From assembly GCF_900096915.1 (NCBI RefSeq), contig NZ_FMYK01000002.1, forward strand, positions 1 through 64,000: a stretch of 64,000 nucleotides of DNA. Direction: 5' to 3'. Every line of letters starts with the position of its first letter. Position 1 is the first letter of the stretch. A program made the translations under genes and the position numbers. This document shows, one piece after another, positions 37,754 through 45,029 of the stretch. Source of the DNA: Acinetobacter marinus. GTDB taxonomy: Bacteria; Pseudomonadota; Gammaproteobacteria; Pseudomonadales; Moraxellaceae. Under the pieces are notes generated by a model. The model worked only from the letters and a program-made list of their open reading frames with translations. It had not been told where the DNA came from and ran no database searches.

Positions 37754-38608
37754 TTAATAGTTTTGTAAACTTTTGTAATTTTGCGTTAAAATTGGCAGGG
37801 CGTTTAAACATTCGTGCAAATTATCAGGCGCTAAGTGCGCATAGCATTGTGTTATGCGTGTATCTGAATGCCCCAGCAATTGTGAAACGTGGTAAAGCGG
37901 TACACCCTGTTTTATTAGAAAACTTGCAAAAGTGTGGCGTAAGTCATGGATTCTAACTTTGCCAATATCGGCACGTTCAACAGCACTAGAGAATCGTTTA
38001 TAGAATGTTCTATAGTGATCATCGGTTTTTTCATTGTAAAACACCCATTTTTTGTGGTTTCTCATTCTGAGTAGGGCAGTAATTGCAGAATCATTTAGCG
38101 GTTTATAAACAGTCTTTTCATTCTTAGAAAGTGAATTTCTAACTATTAAATAACGATCATTTAAATAGACATTGTCCCAAGTCAATTTAAGCAGCTCACC
38201 CGACCTACACCCTGTATTCAATAGCAGCAATATATAATCATGTAGGTAAAAATTACCGAATCGTTTTGACTCAGTGAGAAGTTTTGAACATTCCGAAGCA
38301 TTCAAAAATCGTGGGATGTAATCATCTTCAAAAAGTCGAAATCCATTAAATCTGTTTTTAAAATTCGCATCGTCTTTGTGTTTTAAGTAGTAATTGAATG
38401 CCGAGCGAATAACATTTAATTCCCGATTGATTGTACTATTCTTTACCCCAGAAGATCGGCGATACAATACATATTGATGCAAGATTTCAATTGTGATTTC
38501 ATCGAATTGATAAAAATATTCCAAGTGTTTAAATTTTTCTAAGTATTCATGATCAGATTCAAACAAGCCATTAATTGCATAAAATTTCAGAATTTTTTTA
38601 ATATCCAT
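37754..38608 (-). CDS. Phage tyrosine recombinase (integrase)
   Basis: The 284-residue protein has an N-terminal SAM-like domain (residues about 5-85, with NRELNVIRSAFNYY) and a catalytic domain with the full set of residues: Arg135 in TGCRSGELL, His221 and Arg224 in HDLRHTF, His247 in LLGHSD, and the nucleophile Tyr256 in QCYAHL. It should catalyse site-specific insertion at the tRNA-Glu core. Its stop codon lies 16 bases from attL. Many inoviruses use host XerCD instead, so a phage-borne integrase marks a distinct group. Confidence 0.95.
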   Translation of the reverse strand: MDIKKILKFYAINGLFESDHEYLEKFKHLEYFYQFDEITIEILHQYVLYRRSSGVKNSTINRELNVIRSAFNYYLKHKDDANFKNRFNGFRLFEDDYIPRFLNASECSKLLTESKRFGNFYLHDYILLLLNTGCRSGELLKLTWDNVYLNDRYLIVRNSLSKNEKTVYKPLNDSAITALLRMRNHKKWVFYNEKTDDHYRTFYKRFSSAVERADIGKVRIHDLRHTFASFLIKQGVPLYHVSQLLGHSDTRITQCYAHLAPDNLHECLNALPILTQNYKSLQNY

Positions 38609-38639
38609 AATATAAGCCTTTGTTAATATTGAATTTTAT

Positions 38640-38822
38640 TTGTAGCAAAAAGCAAAAGCAAAAGCAAAAGCGGAATTCAGCGAGGGTGTATGGGCGAAAA
38701 TTTTGCACGTCACTCGTAGACACTCGTTAAAGAATATATTCGAGTGAGCAGGGGCGTGATGATGGCGAATCGACAAACTCGCTTTGTTAGCGAGCTTGTG
38801 AAAATCAAAGATTTTCAAGTTA
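38640..38822. other. Non-coding region between int and the small gene, hairpin-rich
   Basis: It contains a short AAGC-based repeat (AAGCAAAAGCAAAAGC near 38647-38668), a CACTCG / CGAGTG stem, a CTCGCT / AGCGAG hairpin near 38778-38795 and GAAAATC / GATTTTC near 38800-38818. It is the longest gene-free stretch of the prophage and a candidate for the phage origin of replication. Confidence 0.45.
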
Positions 38823-38832
38823 ACTTTGAAAT

Positions 38833-38943
38833 TTAGTGTTCTATAAAAACGACATATGTAACAAGCAGGGCAAAAACCATGGAGGTTAAACAGTCAAGAT
38901 AGCCGATCCAATAATATATTTGTGCATATTTATCCAAATCCAT
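38833..38943 (-). CDS. 36-residue membrane peptide gene after zot
   Basis: Too short for usual gene calling. The peptide starts MDLDKYAQIYYWIGYLD and has one predicted membrane helix (residues about 17-33). Its ATG overlaps the end of zot, so it would be translated by coupling. No family is recognised. Confidence 0.5.
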   Translation of the reverse strand: MDLDKYAQIYYWIGYLDCLTSMVFALLVTYVVFIEH

Positions 38944-40135
38944 GATTTAACTCCCCTGTTTGTTGGGGTTGTGACCGTTGATATTCTTGCGTAATACGCT
39001 GATATTCTTGGAATTTTGCATATTCATTCAAAGAAATCTGCGCAGGATTTTGTTGACTAGATAGCGGACTATTGCCCGAATTATTGCTTTGAGCATAAGT
39101 AAAATTCTCATTTGAGTTAACTTGTTTGAATGGGTTAAACGGCTTGTCACCATTCATATATCGCTTGCAATCAGTTTGTGAAATGTCTAAACGTGTCGCT
39201 TGCTGTGAGTAGCATGTACATTTTTTATCGATGATTGCGCAACCTGATAATTGCGGTACTTGTTGTACTTGGTACTGGAAAGCTGTGTAGTCAATGTCAT
39301 ACGGTTTATTAACATTGTATTTCATGAGTTGTTCACGGTTATACTCAAGTTGTTTATTAAAATCAGCCCTGCGTTGTTCTTCTGTGCGATCATCAAGTCC
39401 GCCAAAGCCTTGCGGTTCATTAATTGACACAGATGACGCTTGCGATTCAACAACTTTTTTACCGCTTGCGTGATCATAGTTATCTTTGATTTTGTGTGCA
39501 GATAAAAAAGGGTTATTTGAGCCAAAAACCATATATAAGATCAATGCAATGACAGCAAGCAAGAATCCGCCTAATTTCCAATATAAAACAGGTACTTTAA
39601 GTTTATGTGTGTCAATCGTCGTGGATTGATAATTATCGAATAATTTTGATTCAGGTTTAAATTTTTCGTGTGATTCTGCTTTATTTTTTGCACCCGTTGA
39701 GTCAGGAGAATGTGATGTATATCGCCATAAAAACACATCAGCATATGAACGACCATAGGCACGGTGCAAGTGATAATGCTCACCAACAAGGCTTAGAACA
39801 TGGTTGTGCAAGAAGCTCGGCGATTGTGTAACAAGGATAATGTCATAGCCTTGATGACGATGAGTTTCTAAACCCTTTACACGTTGATCACTAGAGAGCT
39901 TTTCACGTCCTTTGTACTGTAAGAAATCAAATTGCTGGGCTTCATCATAGATAACAACGGATCCGTGAGGACAATCAGCCCAATCAAGAGATTCGGGGAG
40001 CTTTTGAACGCCCTCATAGTCGAAATTGTCGATATTTGTATAGACTGGACGACCTTCTTTGACAAAGCGCATGGCATCGCTCACAGCTTTGGCAGTTTTA
40101 AATGAGCCGGGTTTGCCAGTATAGAGCTTAAGCAT
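38930..40135 (-). CDS. zot: Zot-like assembly ATPase (pI)
   Basis: The 401-residue protein is the filamentous phage assembly motor. Walker A is GKPGSFKT (residues 7-14) and Walker B is VVIYDEAQ (residues 60-67). A membrane helix lies near residues 187-208, with a periplasmic C-terminal part of about 190 residues containing three close Cys (CAIIDKKCTC) and a Gln/Ser-rich tail. It acts with the adsorption and pVI-like proteins at the inner membrane to extrude phage. The domain is named for the Vibrio zonula occludens toxin, but a toxin role is not implied. Confidence 0.95.
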   Translation of the reverse strand: MLKLYTGKPGSFKTAKAVSDAMRFVKEGRPVYTNIDNFDYEGVQKLPESLDWADCPHGSVVIYDEAQQFDFLQYKGREKLSSDQRVKGLETHRHQGYDIILVTQSPSFLHNHVLSLVGEHYHLHRAYGRSYADVFLWRYTSHSPDSTGAKNKAESHEKFKPESKLFDNYQSTTIDTHKLKVPVLYWKLGGFLLAVIALILYMVFGSNNPFLSAHKIKDNYDHASGKKVVESQASSVSINEPQGFGGLDDRTEEQRRADFNKQLEYNREQLMKYNVNKPYDIDYTAFQYQVQQVPQLSGCAIIDKKCTCYSQQATRLDISQTDCKRYMNGDKPFNPFKQVNSNENFTYAQSNNSGNSPLSSQQNPAQISLNEYAKFQEYQRITQEYQRSQPQQTGELNHGFG

Positions 40136-40148
40136 TTTTTATCCTCCA

Positions 40149-40208
40149 GCGCCCGCGCCATGCGTTACATGTGCGAGGAAGCGCACACGGTACGCACAGC
40201 GCAGGCGC
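40149..40208 (-). promoter_or_regulatory. 60-nt GC-rich hairpin between the pVI-like gene and zot
   Basis: The two 21-base outer arms, GCGCCCGCGCCATGCGT... and ...ACGCACAGCGCAGGCGC, pair with few mismatches. The apex is TGTGCG / CGCACA with the loop AGGAAG. This one hairpin fills almost the whole gap between the two genes and is far more GC-rich than the phage around it. Possible roles are a packaging signal, transcript processing or attenuation before zot. Confidence 0.7.
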
Positions 40209-40209
40209 A

Positions 40210-40491
40210 TCATGTGAGTTTCTTCAATGAAACAGAGCTAGCAACAATAGTTGCACGAGCAATTAAAGCGCCGATCACAATAGATATGGCAGTATCTACG
40301 CCCGAGATTGAAAGCAAACCCAAATATGTTGGATCTACTGAATTTGATGCATTGATTGCTTTATTAATAAATGCGGTCAGTATTGATTGAATGATTGCGC
40401 TTGATACAATTGCAACACCAGCGCCCAATAGCACTTTTTTAGCAAAATTGGATAAGAGCCAAGAACCGAGCATAAATAATAAACGTGGCAT
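40210..40491 (-). CDS. pVI-like minor coat protein (DUF2523 type)
   Basis: This 93-residue protein has two or three hydrophobic segments (LLFMLGSWLLSNFAKK, VLLGAGVAIVSSAIIQSIL, and ISIVIGALIARATIVAS), as in the DUF2523 proteins that lie before zot in inoviruses and correspond to pVI. It probably sits at the end of the virion with the adsorption protein. Its start codon overlaps the stop of the adsorption gene by one base. Confidence 0.85.
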   Translation of the reverse strand: MPRLLFMLGSWLLSNFAKKVLLGAGVAIVSSAIIQSILTAFINKAINASNSVDPTYLGLLSISGVDTAISIVIGALIARATIVASSVSLKKLT

Positions 40492-41852
40492 TATCTCATT
40501 CCTAAAATAATGTAAGCGCCAGCAAAATAGGCACAGGCAATAATTGCCCAGCGGAGCTTAGAAAGTAATTCACACCAAGGCGACCACGACAAAGTTAGCG
40601 TTGAGGATTGACCCATCAAGTTAATGTGTACATTTTTATCTGCTGGACATTGTGACGACCAAGAAACATAGTTATTTTCATAGTCACCTACTGTATGTTC
40701 CTGTATTTCTGCTGTACCGTTTTCACTGAAATCGACACCCGAATCATCTTTAAGCCAATCATCAATAGATTGGATTTTGTCGTTTGTTTCTGTTTGCAAG
40801 TCTTTAATATCATTTAAATTTTGATTTGATTGATCTAATTTTTCATTAGTCTGATCAAGTTTTGCATTAGTTTGATCAATGCCATTTTGAACAGCATCTA
40901 ACTTTGTATTCGTTGTATCTAAACGTGAGTTTGTACCATCGATTTTTGAATTGACCGTATCAAGTTTTGAATTAGTTTGTGCTGTATTTGATTTTATATC
41001 AGCAGTGTTTTGTGCTGTTTGTGCTGTATTACTCGCAGTTTGAGCTGTGTTATTTTTTACATCATTTAAACGTGCATTCGTTGTATCGAGCTTTGAAGCA
41101 ACTTGATTCACTGCTGATGTAATTGCAGAACTTGCAGAATTAACAGCATTGGTAATGGATGTTTTTGCGTTGTTGACTGCTGTGGTTATTGCAGAAGATG
41201 CGTTGTTTACTGCGCCAACAATGGAAGATGAAGCATTATTGATTGCTGAGATAATGCCCTCAGAATCCATTGTATTACAGTTATTTGTGCCATTACATGA
41301 GCCGTCACCAGTTCCGTCAGGTGGTTGATTTGGGTCTGTTGGGTCTGTTGGGTCTGTTGGGTCTGTTGGGTCAGTTGGGTCAGTTGGCGGATTAGGGTTT
41401 TCAGGAGTACCCATATTTGTATCTACTTCACAAGTGTTGCCCGTGGATTCATAAGTTCCACCCCATTCGTTGTCATCAAAAGACATTGATGATAATTGTG
41501 TGTATTCACAGCCTGAATGACAAAACAAGTCAGGCATAGATGAACCATAGTAAGGCTCAAACCATTCCTCATTACCTGCCTCACATTGACTAGGAACATA
41601 AGTAAGATTGAAAGAAAACCAAACTGAACCACCAGGATAAAGGGCATTTAACTTAGTATGTGTGGAATCTGTGTCTTCAAATGTGCATGAAGCAACGTTA
41701 GAACGGTTAGCTTTAACTGCGGAACACCATTCTTCTTTTGTTTTATATTCAGTTACACCGTTAGTATATGCACCTGTACCAGTCCAACCAGCGAATACAG
41801 AATTTGAGATAAATAACAAAGAAATGAAAATCAAATATTTAAAGTATTTCAT
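40491..41852 (-). CDS. Phage adsorption protein (pIII-like)
   Basis: The 453-residue protein has a signal peptide ending SVFA, a Cys-rich N-terminal domain (residues about 20-150), a DPT tripeptide repeat linker, then a long helical region with recurring NTAQT and (K/R)LD(T/Q)(T/V)N units that look like a coiled-coil stalk. Near the C-terminus a membrane anchor (AIIACAYFAGAYIILG) holds the protein until assembly. This is the layout of inovirus receptor-binding proteins. The ATG at 41852 has a GGTGA site and overlaps the previous small ORF by one base. The open frame up to 41903 adds a sequence that is not signal-like. Confidence 0.88.
   Translation of the reverse strand: MKYFKYLIFISLLFISNSVFAGWTGTGAYTNGVTEYKTKEEWCSAVKANRSNVASCTFEDTDSTHTKLNALYPGGSVWFSFNLTYVPSQCEAGNEEWFEPYYGSSMPDLFCHSGCEYTQLSSMSFDDNEWGGTYESTGNTCEVDTNMGTPENPNPPTDPTDPTDPTDPTDPTDPNQPPDGTGDGSCNGTNNCNTMDSEGIISAINNASSSIVGAVNNASSAITTAVNNAKTSITNAVNSASSAITSAVNQVASKLDTTNARLNDVKNNTAQTASNTAQTAQNTADIKSNTAQTNSKLDTVNSKIDGTNSRLDTTNTKLDAVQNGIDQTNAKLDQTNEKLDQSNQNLNDIKDLQTETNDKIQSIDDWLKDDSGVDFSENGTAEIQEHTVGDYENNYVSWSSQCPADKNVHINLMGQSSTLTLSWSPWCELLSKLRWAIIACAYFAGAYIILGMR
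41331..41387. repeat. 9-bp repeats inside the adsorption gene
   Basis: About six copies of TGGGTCTGT or TGGGTCAGT code (on the minus strand) for Asp-Pro-Thr. The first four are identical, suggesting recent slippage and a variable linker length. Confidence 0.85.
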
Positions 41853-41926
41853 TATTTCACCATCAAAGTTATTGTGATCGTAAAAACAATGACAATGAGC
41901 CAATTTGCAATGTGAACAGTGTCCAT
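41852..41926 (-). CDS. 24-residue membrane peptide gene upstream of the adsorption gene
   Basis: The peptide MDTVHIANWLIVIVFTITIT plus LMVK is almost wholly one membrane helix. The ATG has a strong AGGGG ribosome site and the TAA shares one base with the next ATG (TAATG), the sign of translational coupling. It may be a minor coat protein or a phage membrane peptide. Confidence 0.55.
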   Translation of the reverse strand: MDTVHIANWLIVIVFTITITLMVK

Positions 41927-41961
41927 GTCATCCCCTGAAATTGTTTAAATATTTGAATTAA

Positions 41962-41990
41962 AAGAGGGGGCGAACCCCCTACTTTTTTTA
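41962..41990 (-). terminator. Central terminator after the major coat gene
   Basis: AGGGGG / CCCCCT with a four-base loop. On the minus strand TCTTTTAA follows. Inoviruses typically have such a partial terminator directly after gene VIII so that coat protein is made in excess. Confidence 0.8.
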
Positions 41991-42245
41991 TCGTGCAGCT
42001 GCTCGAAGATTACGCCAAATTGCAATACCCGCAGTAAAGCCGAGCCAAGCAACACCGATCGTTGCAGCAGCAGTAACAGCAAGACCAAGATTAGAAACGA
42101 TCTCAGTCACATCATAGTCAGCAAAAGCGGAGGTTCCCGCAGTTGCAACAACTGCACCCGCACCGATTTTGTTTACAATGCGTTGTAAACGTGGATATTT
42201 TTGTTCTTTAGCAGTGTGAACAGTCACTTGTGTTTTTTTATCCAT
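41988..42245 (-). CDS. Major coat protein (pVIII-like)
   Basis: The 85-residue precursor has a long signal sequence (about 42 residues, cleaved after SAFA). The mature part is about 43 residues: an acidic start (DYDVTEIV), a central hydrophobic helix (LAVTAAATIGVAWLGFTAGIAIW) read as two parts, and a basic end (RNLRAAAR). This is exactly the pVIII layout that wraps ssDNA. A terminator follows directly. Confidence 0.93.
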   Translation of the reverse strand: MDKKTQVTVHTAKEQKYPRLQRIVNKIGAGAVVATAGTSAFADYDVTEIVSNLGLAVTAAATIGVAWLGFTAGIAIWRNLRAAAR

Positions 42246-42438
42246 GAGATGATTCCCCTATTTTGGATAATTTTCGAAATACAGCTCCAGTGATGATAAC
42301 CAGTGCAATAGATGCACTAATAACAACAGCTTGAGCCATTGTGATGCCAAGCAGATCATTTATTGTGATTTGCTCGACCCATACGGCGCATGTAGCGACA
42401 TTGTTTTGTACGGTCAATTGCTCGCATACATACGCCAT
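42238..42438 (-). CDS. Small membrane protein, pVII/pIX position
   Basis: A 66-residue protein with two Cys in its first 20 residues and a hydrophobic helix (AQAVVISASIALVIITGAVF), then a basic end. It overlaps the coat gene start by 8 bases. Its place between the ssDNA-binding protein and the coat gene is that of pVII and pIX in Ff phages, the proteins that cap the leading virion end. Confidence 0.75.
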   Translation of the reverse strand: MAYVCEQLTVQNNVATCAVWVEQITINDLLGITMAQAVVISASIALVIITGAVFRKLSKIGESSHG

Positions 42439-42440
42439 AT

Positions 42441-42539
42441 TTAATGACCTCTTAAAAATTTGAGCGTTGCTTTATACACACAATAAATGTGTGCAATAAC
42501 GCCAATTAATAAGAAGTACCAAACTGCATATATGATCAT
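42441..42539 (-). CDS. 32-residue membrane peptide, candidate minor coat protein
   Basis: Too short for usual gene calling. The peptide MIIYAVWYFLLIGVIAHIYC plus VYKATLKFLRGH has one membrane helix and a basic tail, close to pVII (33) and pIX (32) of M13 in length. The next gene starts three bases after its stop and it begins three bases after the zinc-finger ORF. Confidence 0.6.
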   Translation of the reverse strand: MIIYAVWYFLLIGVIAHIYCVYKATLKFLRGH

Positions 42540-42542
42540 AAT

Positions 42543-42647
42543 TTAGTCATCACAATATTTTTGATGTTTTTCTAAATCTTGTTTAGATACAAAATCTTGA
42601 TCACATCGTGTACATGTGAATAGTGTTCGTTCCCATTGATAAATCAC
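42543..42647 (-). CDS. 34-residue zinc-finger-like microprotein
   Basis: The ORF starts at a GTG whose last two bases belong to the TGA of the ssDNA-binding protein gene (GTGA overlap). The peptide has the spacing C-x2-C-x12-H-x3-H-type arrangement, here C-T-R-C, an F-V-S-hydrophobic core (DFVSKQDLEKH) and a final H-x3-C, as in a C2HC finger. It would be a nucleic-acid or protein binder of unknown role. Tight packing with both neighbours supports that it is a real gene. Confidence 0.55.
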   Translation of the reverse strand: MIYQWERTLFTCTRCDQDFVSKQDLEKHQKYCDD

Positions 42648-42949
42648 GGTTTTGCCTGTTGTGACGTTTTTGGCACAGGAACAACATCAAGAATAATCGT
42701 GGTCATTGCTTTACCATTGGAAACCTGTTGCATAACAACATCGGCAAGCAATGGCGATTCATGTTTATTCAGTTTTTCAATGTTTGAAGAAAGCCCCCAG
42801 CGCATTGATTCGCCGACTTGACCCCAGTAATTTGCACCCTCAGGTGTGTCAGCTTGGAAAAACACCTCAGTGTAATCGTATGTATTCCCTTGGAATTCGC
42901 CCTTTGAAGCACGAGCGCCCAAGATTACAAGTTGAGTTTTAAATTGCAT
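42644..42949 (-). CDS. Phage ssDNA-binding protein (pV-like)
   Basis: A 101-residue protein directly after Rep (11-base overlap). It has an OB-fold look, with short strands QLVILGARASKGEFQGNTYD read as two strands, YTEVFFQAD, and ends in a Lys/Gln-rich tail. This size, place and order fit gene V proteins, which coat new single strands. The family assignment is from position and general pattern. Confidence 0.75.
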   Translation of the reverse strand: MQFKTQLVILGARASKGEFQGNTYDYTEVFFQADTPEGANYWGQVGESMRWGLSSNIEKLNKHESPLLADVVMQQVSNGKAMTTIILDVVPVPKTSQQAKP

Positions 42950-44447
42950 TTATGAATTCCTCATAGATTGGTTTTTCAAAGTTGTAATCAGCACCAACGA
43001 ATAAAGGGAATTCGTCAGCAAATGATTTTTGGATAGGTTGATTGGTACAAATTGCTTGATGAACCGCAGCCATTGAAAACTGTAAACGCTTCGGTACTTC
43101 GTCTTTATCAGATGAAAGCAAGCGAATTAATTCGCTTGGTTCGATGTATTTCGCAAAATGGCGCATATACTTACCGAATTGATGCTTCATGATTGAAATT
43201 GCTTTCAATTCATTGATTTTGCTTTGCTTTTTAACAATTTCCAATTTTGTCGGTAATGCATAATCACCAAGTTTTTCGATTAAAAGACGAAATGCAGGGT
43301 ATGCACCTGAAAAATAATCAGTTGGATTCAACAAAATATCCAAAGGGATATGGGCTTGTGTCGCTTTAAATTCGATTTCTGCACGTACCCACGGAGACAT
43401 ATTGTCGCCCTCTTTTTTGCCACGTTCATAAATGCGGGCAAACTTATAACTGGTACGATCACCAATTGTTAAGGTACGTCCTTTACCTGTGATACGTTTC
43501 CAGTTACCTAAATGGTTAACCTCAGGAGGGCGACCACCTGAGAAAAACAACCCAGCATCGTCCCATTCGTCAGCCAACTCCGTAGTTATAAATTCGCCCT
43601 CGAAGTCATCAAAAGCCAAGTCGACACGGTTTAATTTTGCTTTTCTTGCTTGATCATGGAGAAAATCATATAGGCGTTCATTCCAGCCAAGACGTGCCAG
43701 TGAACAGCCTGAGCCGTTTATCTGCACTGCAATACGGCGTGATTTATGACCATATAAAACCATGCCCAAATTATCTTGTAATTCATAGGCGCATTGATAC
43801 CAGTGCATGCCTTTATCACGTTTTTTACCTAATCCGAAACCGAACATTTCAAAAAGCCACTGGTCAAGGTGCGTTTCAATAGCATCGGTCAATGCTTCGA
43901 TATTGTGTTGAGGGTCAATAAATGAATATTTTTCACCAAAAGTGGATTGGCAAAAACTGAATGTTACCCAGTCGTGACCTACATCCTGACCCTGAACGGG
44001 CACACAGCAAAGCACTGGCACAACGCCTTGAGGAGTTGAAATTAATTTGTGATTGTCCAAATGCCGAGGAAATGCGTATTTTTCAGATTGCGGGTACTCA
44101 TCCTTTTCCCCCATATTATAAATTGGGGGAAATTCACGGTGATTTACTATGTGTTTTTCACACGTTTTGGATAAATTTTGTACAAAAGATTGCTGGATTG
44201 AATGGTCAGGAACATATGCAATTTTTTTCGATAATTCAGAATCAAACTTTTTCAGTTTATTGATAAATATGCCATCGAGCATATTTTTTAAGGTCAGCGA
44301 ATCATTGGCAGTAATGTCACCAAATGCAGTCAATGCATGAATTTCTTCATCAAGCGCCGTTTTTGCTTTAAACACGTGAACAGCATTAGGGGCGATTTCA
44401 TTATCGAAATCTTTAATCTGCTCGATGATCTTAAATAGTGGATTCAT
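42939..44447 (-). CDS. Phage replication initiation protein (Rep_trans type)
   Basis: The 502-residue protein contains a replication initiation factor domain: LNRVDLAFDDFEG, YKFARIYERG, WVRAEIEFKA and GAYPAFRLL, characteristic of RstA/gene II-like nickases of Vibrio and Pseudomonas inoviruses. The Tyr of ARIYERG and the acidic/His residues nearby are candidates for nicking chemistry. It starts rolling-circle synthesis at the phage origin. The first 130 residues are not recognised. Confidence 0.92.
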   Translation of the reverse strand: MNPLFKIIEQIKDFDNEIAPNAVHVFKAKTALDEEIHALTAFGDITANDSLTLKNMLDGIFINKLKKFDSELSKKIAYVPDHSIQQSFVQNLSKTCEKHIVNHREFPPIYNMGEKDEYPQSEKYAFPRHLDNHKLISTPQGVVPVLCCVPVQGQDVGHDWVTFSFCQSTFGEKYSFIDPQHNIEALTDAIETHLDQWLFEMFGFGLGKKRDKGMHWYQCAYELQDNLGMVLYGHKSRRIAVQINGSGCSLARLGWNERLYDFLHDQARKAKLNRVDLAFDDFEGEFITTELADEWDDAGLFFSGGRPPEVNHLGNWKRITGKGRTLTIGDRTSYKFARIYERGKKEGDNMSPWVRAEIEFKATQAHIPLDILLNPTDYFSGAYPAFRLLIEKLGDYALPTKLEIVKKQSKINELKAISIMKHQFGKYMRHFAKYIEPSELIRLLSSDKDEVPKRLQFSMAAVHQAICTNQPIQKSFADEFPLFVGADYNFEKPIYEEFINAI

Positions 44448-44448
44448 G

Positions 44449-44700
44449 TCAGCAATCCCCCATGTTTTCTTGTAATTCTTTGTTGGCTGCCTTATATGTT
44501 TCTAGGTATGCATCAATTAATGAATGATCATAAGACCATTCGTAACAGACCAGCGCCAAGTGAGATAAGCATTTTTGCGTTGAAAAAGCGGGTACAAATG
44601 CGTCCAATGTTGGGCGACCATGATCAGAAATGATTTTGGCGATGTCATTGAAAGCAGATTGCAAATATTCTTGTCGTGTTTGAAATATTATTTGTGCCAT
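44449..44700 (-). CDS. Unknown early phage protein A
   Basis: An 83-residue soluble protein, MAQIIFQTRQEYLQSAFNDI then a helical part. No family is recognised. The stop lies one base before the Rep start and the ATG follows immediately after the stop of the next upstream ORF, so it belongs to the replication operon. Confidence 0.7.
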   Translation of the reverse strand: MAQIIFQTRQEYLQSAFNDIAKIISDHGRPTLDAFVPAFSTQKCLSHLALVCYEWSYDHSLIDAYLETYKAANKELQENMGDC

Positions 44701-44907
44701 TTATGCCACCACTGGGAGGGAGCCAAGTTTTTTCTTGATGCGATCTAAAGACCTAGGTTGATCAATACCATCTATAAAACGGCACTTATGAGCAAAAGTA
44801 GATTTCTGAACGTATTCTTTGAAATACTTTTGGCGCAATTCATGAGAATCAGCATTAATAATGCTTTTTTCGAGTTCTCGAAGTTCAGAACGAATTTGAT
44901 TCTTCAT
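44701..44907 (-). CDS. Unknown early phage protein B
   Basis: A 68-residue basic helical protein (MKNQIRSELRELEKSI...). It is the first gene of the leftward operon, next to the repressor operator. It may be an anti-repressor or a regulator, but no motif proves this. Confidence 0.68.
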   Translation of the reverse strand: MKNQIRSELRELEKSIINADSHELRQKYFKEYVQKSTFAHKCRFIDGIDQPRSLDRIKKKLGSLPVVA

Positions 44908-44940
44908 AAAAAGCCCCTTGATATTTTTGGTATTTGGTTT

Positions 44941-45011
44941 TACCGTTCACGGTATTAACTTACCCAATTGGATAAATATCCATATGGGTAATCTAACTAT
45001 CCATTTGGATA
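44941..45011. promoter_or_regulatory. Phage operator region: three repeated sites and one palindrome
   Basis: Three 14-base sites fit TAYCCAWWTGGATA: TACCCAATTGGATA (44961-44974), TATCCATATGGGTA (44977-44990, reverse orientation) and TATCCATTTGGATA (44998-45011). A different palindrome, TACCGTTCACGGTA, lies at 44941-44954. They sit between the divergent early operon and the HTH gene. Confidence 0.82.
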
Positions 45012-45029
45012 AAATCAAGAGGGCGAATT

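Noticed and set aside
37564..37956. 130-codon ORF on the plus strand across attL
   Set aside because: It is antisense to tRNA-Glu and to the int 3' end. The RIWRPYGDSNPGYRRER stretch is the well-known false product of tRNA-Glu antisense. Only its meaning for the excised circle is kept as a finding.
38636..38818. 60-codon ORF on the minus strand between int and zot
   Set aside because: Its end is a low-complexity AFAFAFAF run produced by the AAGC repeat, and it has no ribosome site.
38930..40135. Zot as a host toxin
   Set aside because: The name is historical. Walker motifs, membrane helix and context fit the phage assembly ATPase, and nothing supports toxin activity.
41331..41387. Short regular repeats that could suggest a CRISPR array
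   Set aside because: The units are 9 bases without spacers and code for a DPT linker. No CRISPR array or cas gene is seen in the window.
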